From contig CAVSIY010000006.1 in the NCBI GenBank assembly GCA_963728165.1, forward strand, positions 1,116,001-1,180,000: a DNA stretch of 64,000 nt, written 5' to 3'. The notes under the pieces are model-generated. The model saw nothing but the letters and a program-made list of their open reading frames with translations, was not told the origin of the DNA and searched no databases. The DNA is from Hyphomicrobium_A sp963728165. Its GTDB lineage: Bacteria > Pseudomonadota > Alphaproteobacteria > Rhizobiales > Hyphomicrobiaceae. Below are positions 60,437 to 64,000 of the stretch, in pieces (position 1 is the stretch's first letter; each line of letters starts with the position of its first letter). Made by a program: the position numbers and the translations under genes.

Positions 60437-63376
60437 TCAGAGAGCGACTTTGGCTGAGCCGGGTCGTGCTGGAGGAATTTTTAACACGCGCAGCAACGCC
60501 GCGATCTCGGTAGCGGGCAGTGGCTTGGAAAAGTAAAAGCCCTGTACTTTGTGACAATGCCAGGATTTAAGCAGCTCCACCTGCTCTGAGTTTTCCACGC
60601 CTTCTACTATGACGTCAAGACCAAGCTCATGTGCCAGGCCGATGGCAGCTTTCACGATTTTTGCGTTGGGCGACGTCGACGTCAGATCGAGCATGAACCC
60701 CTGCTCGATTTTGATACGGTTGACCGGGAAGCGGCTAAGATAGCTGAGCGACGAGTACCCGGTCCCGAAATCGTCGATCGCCAGACGGATTCCGGATTTA
60801 TGGAGTCGCAAGAGAACGTCGCTATGCTCCTGGGACGCTTCCATGAAGACGCCTTCCGTGATCTCGAGCTCGAGAAGCTTCGGGGGCAGAGCGGTCTCCG
60901 CTAAAATTACCGCGACGTCATTCTCGAGCTCGAGCGGCGTCTTGAACTGCTGCCCCGATATATTCACCGCTATGAGCGGCGGGGCGATGCAAGCATCCAG
61001 CCATACCTTCATTTGTCGGCAGGCCTCATGTAGCACCCAACGCCCGAGCGCCACGATCAGCCCGCTCTTCTCCGCCGCCGGAATGAATTCGCCGGGCGCG
61101 ATCAGACCGCGTTTCGGATGTTGCCAGCGAACCAGCGCTTCGAGCCCGATGATGCGGTTCGTGTCGATATTGACCTGCGGCTGGTAGAAAAGAATGAGTT
61201 GACCGGAGTCGATGGCTTCGCGAAGTTCAGCCTTGATCATCACCCGAGACCGCACTTCTTTGTCCATTGTATCGGTGAAGAACCTATACGTCCCCCGGTC
61301 TGCCGATTTGGCCCGGTATAGGGCCTCATCGGCATGAGACAGGAGGGCCTCCGCCTCGGGTGAGTCTTGCCCGTAAACCGCAATGCCGACACTGGTGCCA
61401 CTACGAATCTCGTTGCCCTCAATTGAAAATGGGTCGCTGATGACCTTCAGGATCTTATCCGCCAGCACAGCGGCTTCCGCCGGCTCTTGGATATCGGTCT
61501 GGATCACCGCGAATTCATCGCCGCCGAACCGGGCCACGGTATCGGTCTTCCGAATGCTGGCCCGCAGCCGCTCGGCCACCGCTTGCAGCAGCAGGTCACC
61601 GATGGGATGACCGAGAGTGTCGTTGACGTCCTTGAAATGGTCGAGGTCGAGATAGAGTACAGCGAAACTCTTTCCGCTCCGGTGTGCCGCGGCCATCTCC
61701 TGCTGCAGCGCTTCGACGAATACGGCGCGATTGGCGAGGCCGGTCAAAATATCGTGGCGCGCCATGTGCGCCATCTGTTCCCTAGCCCGCTTGCGTTCGG
61801 TAATATCGCGCATAATTGCGACAGCGTGCCAATCTGTGCCGAGTCGCATCGCCGCAATCGACAGTTCGATTGGGATCTCCGAGCCGTCCTTATTGAGCGC
61901 CGCCAGCTCCAGCGCCTTCCCAAGGACAGCGCCGCGGCCTGTTGCGACGAATTCCCGCATTCCGGTGACTGCCTTCTCCCGATAGCGCGCCGGGGCCAGC
62001 CATTCATGGACCGGTTTGCCGACCGCTTCCTCAGCACTATAGCCGAGTATGCGCTCCGCGGCGCGGTTCCAGTAGGTAACTCTCCCGGCGGGATCGATAG
62101 TGATGATTGCGTCCTGCGCGGCATCGCTGACGGTGCGGAAGCGCTCTTCGCTCATGTGCAGGCGACTCTCAGCCTCGCGCTCCGCGGTCACGTCAATCCC
62201 GACGGCAAGAAGGGCCGGATGGCCCTCGTTCGTGATCCGCTGGCCGCTCCAACGAACGCAACGCGAGTCGCCGCTTTTGGTGCGTATGCTGAATTCGGTA
62301 TCGGCAAGGCCCTTGCTGTATGCCTCATGAATTTTTATTCGCGCCAAGTCGCGATCGCTCTCGACAACGTTCCAAAGCGCGTCGAGCCCTCGCAGTTGTT
62401 CACTGGAAAGGCCGGTTACGACCGATAGATTATCGTTCCAGCGAACGATGTGGCCGCCTTCATCGAGCAAAACAAAGAAGCCCGGCAGACTGTCGATCAA
62501 AGCCGTGGACAAATCCCGCTCCTGCGTCAGCGCTCTTGTCCGTTCACCCAGTTTCTCGTACGCAGTCCGCAGGTCTGCGGTACGGTCTCTGACGCGCACT
62601 TCAAGCTCGTCGCGGGCCTTGCGAAGCGCCGCTTCCGAACTTGATCGCTCTTCACTCCAGCGTCGCCCCGCACGAAGAGCAAAATACCAAGCCCACAACA
62701 GGACGAGAACAATCACACCACTCGCTATCTCCAATCCGGCTGTCAGCAAATTAAGGTGCCGGACTTGGGATTCGATTGCGCCCTTCAGCCAGGATGCAGT
62801 CTTCTCCACTCCGTCGGCATAGATGGCCTTCAACCGCGAGTATTCTTCACTGGCCAACAAAGAGGATGCCTCCGTCAGCCGGCCCTCACCGACCAAGCTT
62901 AAGGCGCGTCGTTCAATCTCTACGAGCTTGCGATTCGCCCGATCGGTTTGCTCGATGAATTGCCGTACCTCGGGTGCACGCAACGCGTTTTGCGTTTGCT
63001 TGATCAGGGCGCCGAGCGCGGCATCGAATGCGTCGTATCGTTGCTTGTAGGCGAGGTCGCCCGTCGCGGCCGCCATGCGCGCTGACATAGTCAGCGCCTC
63101 GTCGTACAGCATGGTCCGGCTGTGATATTCGCTGAGCTGGACCTGTTTCTGCCGCAGATCAGCGAAGCGATGTTGCAATTGCCAGGACAGCAAGACGATG
63201 GCGACGGCTGCCAGCACGCTGATAGCAACCGCTGCCGCCGTGGGCCATAGCGGAAACCTGTGCTGGTCAGATCTGGCTTTTTCAACCGGCATAAAATTGC
63301 TCAAACGAAATTTGGCAATGCGGCCAATGGATAGCCGAAGAGTCTGCTTTGCAGCTTTAATGGCCTGGATAAACAT
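60437..63376 (-). CDS. membrane PAS-GGDEF-EAL c-di-GMP signalling protein
   Basis: 979 residues. Two membrane helices (AAVAISVLAAVAIVLLSWQL and IASGVIVLVLLWAWYFALRA) flank a periplasmic helical domain of about 160 residues. Coiled coil, two PAS domains (LPGFFVLLDEGGHIVRWNDN and AIITIDPAGRVTYWNRAAER), GGDEF (LYLDLDHFKDVNDTLGH, intact ARFGGDEFAV near 615) and EAL (IIGLEALVRWQHPKRG near 742, AIDDFGTGYSSLSYLSRFP, EGVENSEQ) follow. Both catalytic motifs look intact, so it may make and break c-di-GMP, one activity possibly dominating. A later Met at codon 29 is an alternative start. Confidence 0.93.
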   Translation of the reverse strand: MFIQAIKAAKQTLRLSIGRIAKFRLSNFMPVEKARSDQHRFPLWPTAAAVAISVLAAVAIVLLSWQLQHRFADLRQKQVQLSEYHSRTMLYDEALTMSARMAAATGDLAYKQRYDAFDAALGALIKQTQNALRAPEVRQFIEQTDRANRKLVEIERRALSLVGEGRLTEASSLLASEEYSRLKAIYADGVEKTASWLKGAIESQVRHLNLLTAGLEIASGVIVLVLLWAWYFALRAGRRWSEERSSSEAALRKARDELEVRVRDRTADLRTAYEKLGERTRALTQERDLSTALIDSLPGFFVLLDEGGHIVRWNDNLSVVTGLSSEQLRGLDALWNVVESDRDLARIKIHEAYSKGLADTEFSIRTKSGDSRCVRWSGQRITNEGHPALLAVGIDVTAEREAESRLHMSEERFRTVSDAAQDAIITIDPAGRVTYWNRAAERILGYSAEEAVGKPVHEWLAPARYREKAVTGMREFVATGRGAVLGKALELAALNKDGSEIPIELSIAAMRLGTDWHAVAIMRDITERKRAREQMAHMARHDILTGLANRAVFVEALQQEMAAAHRSGKSFAVLYLDLDHFKDVNDTLGHPIGDLLLQAVAERLRASIRKTDTVARFGGDEFAVIQTDIQEPAEAAVLADKILKVISDPFSIEGNEIRSGTSVGIAVYGQDSPEAEALLSHADEALYRAKSADRGTYRFFTDTMDKEVRSRVMIKAELREAIDSGQLILFYQPQVNIDTNRIIGLEALVRWQHPKRGLIAPGEFIPAAEKSGLIVALGRWVLHEACRQMKVWLDACIAPPLIAVNISGQQFKTPLELENDVAVILAETALPPKLLELEITEGVFMEASQEHSDVLLRLHKSGIRLAIDDFGTGYSSLSYLSRFPVNRIKIEQGFMLDLTSTSPNAKIVKAAIGLAHELGLDVIVEGVENSEQVELLKSWHCHKVQGFYFSKPLPATEIAALLRVLKIPPARPGSAKVAL

Positions 63377-63653
63377 GAAGGTTTTGGCGTTAAGGACGAA
63401 GAACCCGTCTCAAATTAAATCGAAAATGCACTTAGCGACCGCCTTTAGACAGCCACGCCCCCAGAAAACGGGGTGTTGCTGAGGGGGTGCCAGCGCTGCG
63501 CGTTATCGGCCAAGCCCGCCCTCGGGATCAAAGCAGACGCAACGTCTGTGTGCGCCGAGGGGCTGCTCATGACCCAAACCGGAAGTCACTCGAAGGATCG
63601 AGCGCTTGGCTTCGGGAATCCCGGATCGCCAATTTACTGACGCGCTTTGCGAT

Positions 63654-63881
63654 TTAGCTTCTGAGAATATAGGCCGTGCAGAGCACCTTGATCTGGGCCT
63701 CGGCCTCATCTCGGGTGACGTACCCTCTTTTGCCAACGACGAATATCGTTTTGTCGACGGGCCAAACGTCAACCACGCTGCACGTGTCGTCGAGACTACG
63801 CACAATGTAAAAGCTCGCCGCCAAAGCAGGTGTGGCCACGCCCAGGGCCATGCCGAACGCAATAGCGTATCTCAACGTCAA
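63654..63881 (-). CDS. small secreted hypothetical protein
   Basis: 75 residues from a TTG at 63881 that overlaps the stop of the upstream gene (TTGA); a second TTG lies two codons later. Signal peptide YAIAFGMALGVATPALAAS. The mature part FYIVRSLDDTCSVVDVWPVD, FVVGKRGYVTRDEAEAQIKV follows the pattern of a small secreted family common in Bradyrhizobium relatives (VVD..., EAEA..). Function unknown. The 277 bases between this gene and the GGDEF gene hold no other gene. Confidence 0.65.
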   Translation of the reverse strand: MTLRYAIAFGMALGVATPALAASFYIVRSLDDTCSVVDVWPVDKTIFVVGKRGYVTRDEAEAQIKVLCTAYILRS

Positions 63882-64000
63882 CGTGCGTCTGCCGTCGGCA
63901 CAAATTTCGGAGCGAGGCCCTGAATGGCTGTCACGGTGTCATGCACCAGGCTCTTGCTGCTGTTCGCCATCTCGATAATTCCGTCTAAGTAATGCTCGGT
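63878..64000 (-). CDS. C-terminal end of a gene running off the window
   Basis: The minus-strand frame entering at the right edge reads TEHYLDGIIEMANSSKSLVH, DTVTAIQGLAPKFVPTADAR and stops at 63878-63880. It is too short to name. Composition and the four-base overlap with the next small secreted gene make it a real coding end, probably in one operon with it. Confidence 0.6.
   Translation of the reverse strand, partial: TEHYLDGIIEMANSSKSLVHDTVTAIQGLAPKFVPTADAR

Overview
The window is chromosomal DNA of an alphaproteobacterium, most likely of the order Hyphomicrobiales (Rhizobiales). This rests on high GC content, the alpha-type 16S rRNA, the rRNA operon order 16S, tRNA-Ile(GAT), tRNA-Ala(TGC), 23S, 5S, a helix-9 insertion in the 23S gene, and the core gene order ubiG / lysC, ptsP, HTH protein, prfA, prmC, DUF4167, clpB. 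Genus is not resolved; a Hyphomicrobium-like relative is a reasonable guess.

Layout. 1-7 kb: a cut S41 peptidase, a small lipoprotein, ubiG, then lysC, ptsP (nitrogen PTS enzyme I) and a membrane-anchored HTH protein. 7-12.2 kb: an accessory stretch inside the conserved block, holding a CvpA-type membrane protein, a small protein, a DUF1801 gene with relics, a HigBA/RelE-type toxin-antitoxin pair, a decayed HEPN-like gene, a DUF1523-type protein and palindromic repeats. 12.2-23.3 kb: prfA, prmC, DUF4167, MOSC, an unrecognised two-gene envelope operon, clpB and a membrane M23 peptidase. 23.6-29.5 kb: one complete rRNA operon with putative promoter, boxA and terminator. 29.5-33.8 kb: three glycosyltransferases and a UbiB/AarF kinase. 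34.3-38.6 kb: a signalling island with a LuxR-type response regulator, a hybrid histidine kinase without sensor domain, a FIST protein overlapping it by one base, and a PilZ protein. This resembles the NosP-NahK nitric-oxide module. 38.8-43.9 kb: an L,D-transpeptidase, a Bcr/CflA exporter and a secreted protein. 43.9-56.1 kb: a type II secretion locus (prepilin peptidase and secretin on one side; E, F, G, H, I, J, K, L, M and a GspC-like HR protein on the other; then a small STN-domain protein). 56.3-64 kb: a secreted Cys-rich protein, an AraC regulator, a membrane GTPase, a PAS-GGDEF-EAL protein and two small or partial genes.

An important quality feature is that at least nine otherwise normal genes (lysC, the cvpA-like gene, the DUF1523 gene, prfA, prmC twice, clpB twice, the 42.3 kb secreted protein twice, gspE, and the gspD start codon) carry single-base indels. 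Nearly all are insertions, and removing them restores family-typical lengths. This looks like uncorrected long-read error rather than gene decay, and frameshifted genes are annotated here as single loci. The HEPN-like locus at 10.05-10.83 kb has so many frame changes that it is called a true pseudogene.

No insertion sequence, integrase, prophage or CRISPR array was seen. The least explained pieces are the two-gene envelope operon at 16.4-18.4 kb, the toxin-antitoxin pair bracketed by direct repeats at 8.6-9.8 kb, and the FIST-kinase-PilZ island.
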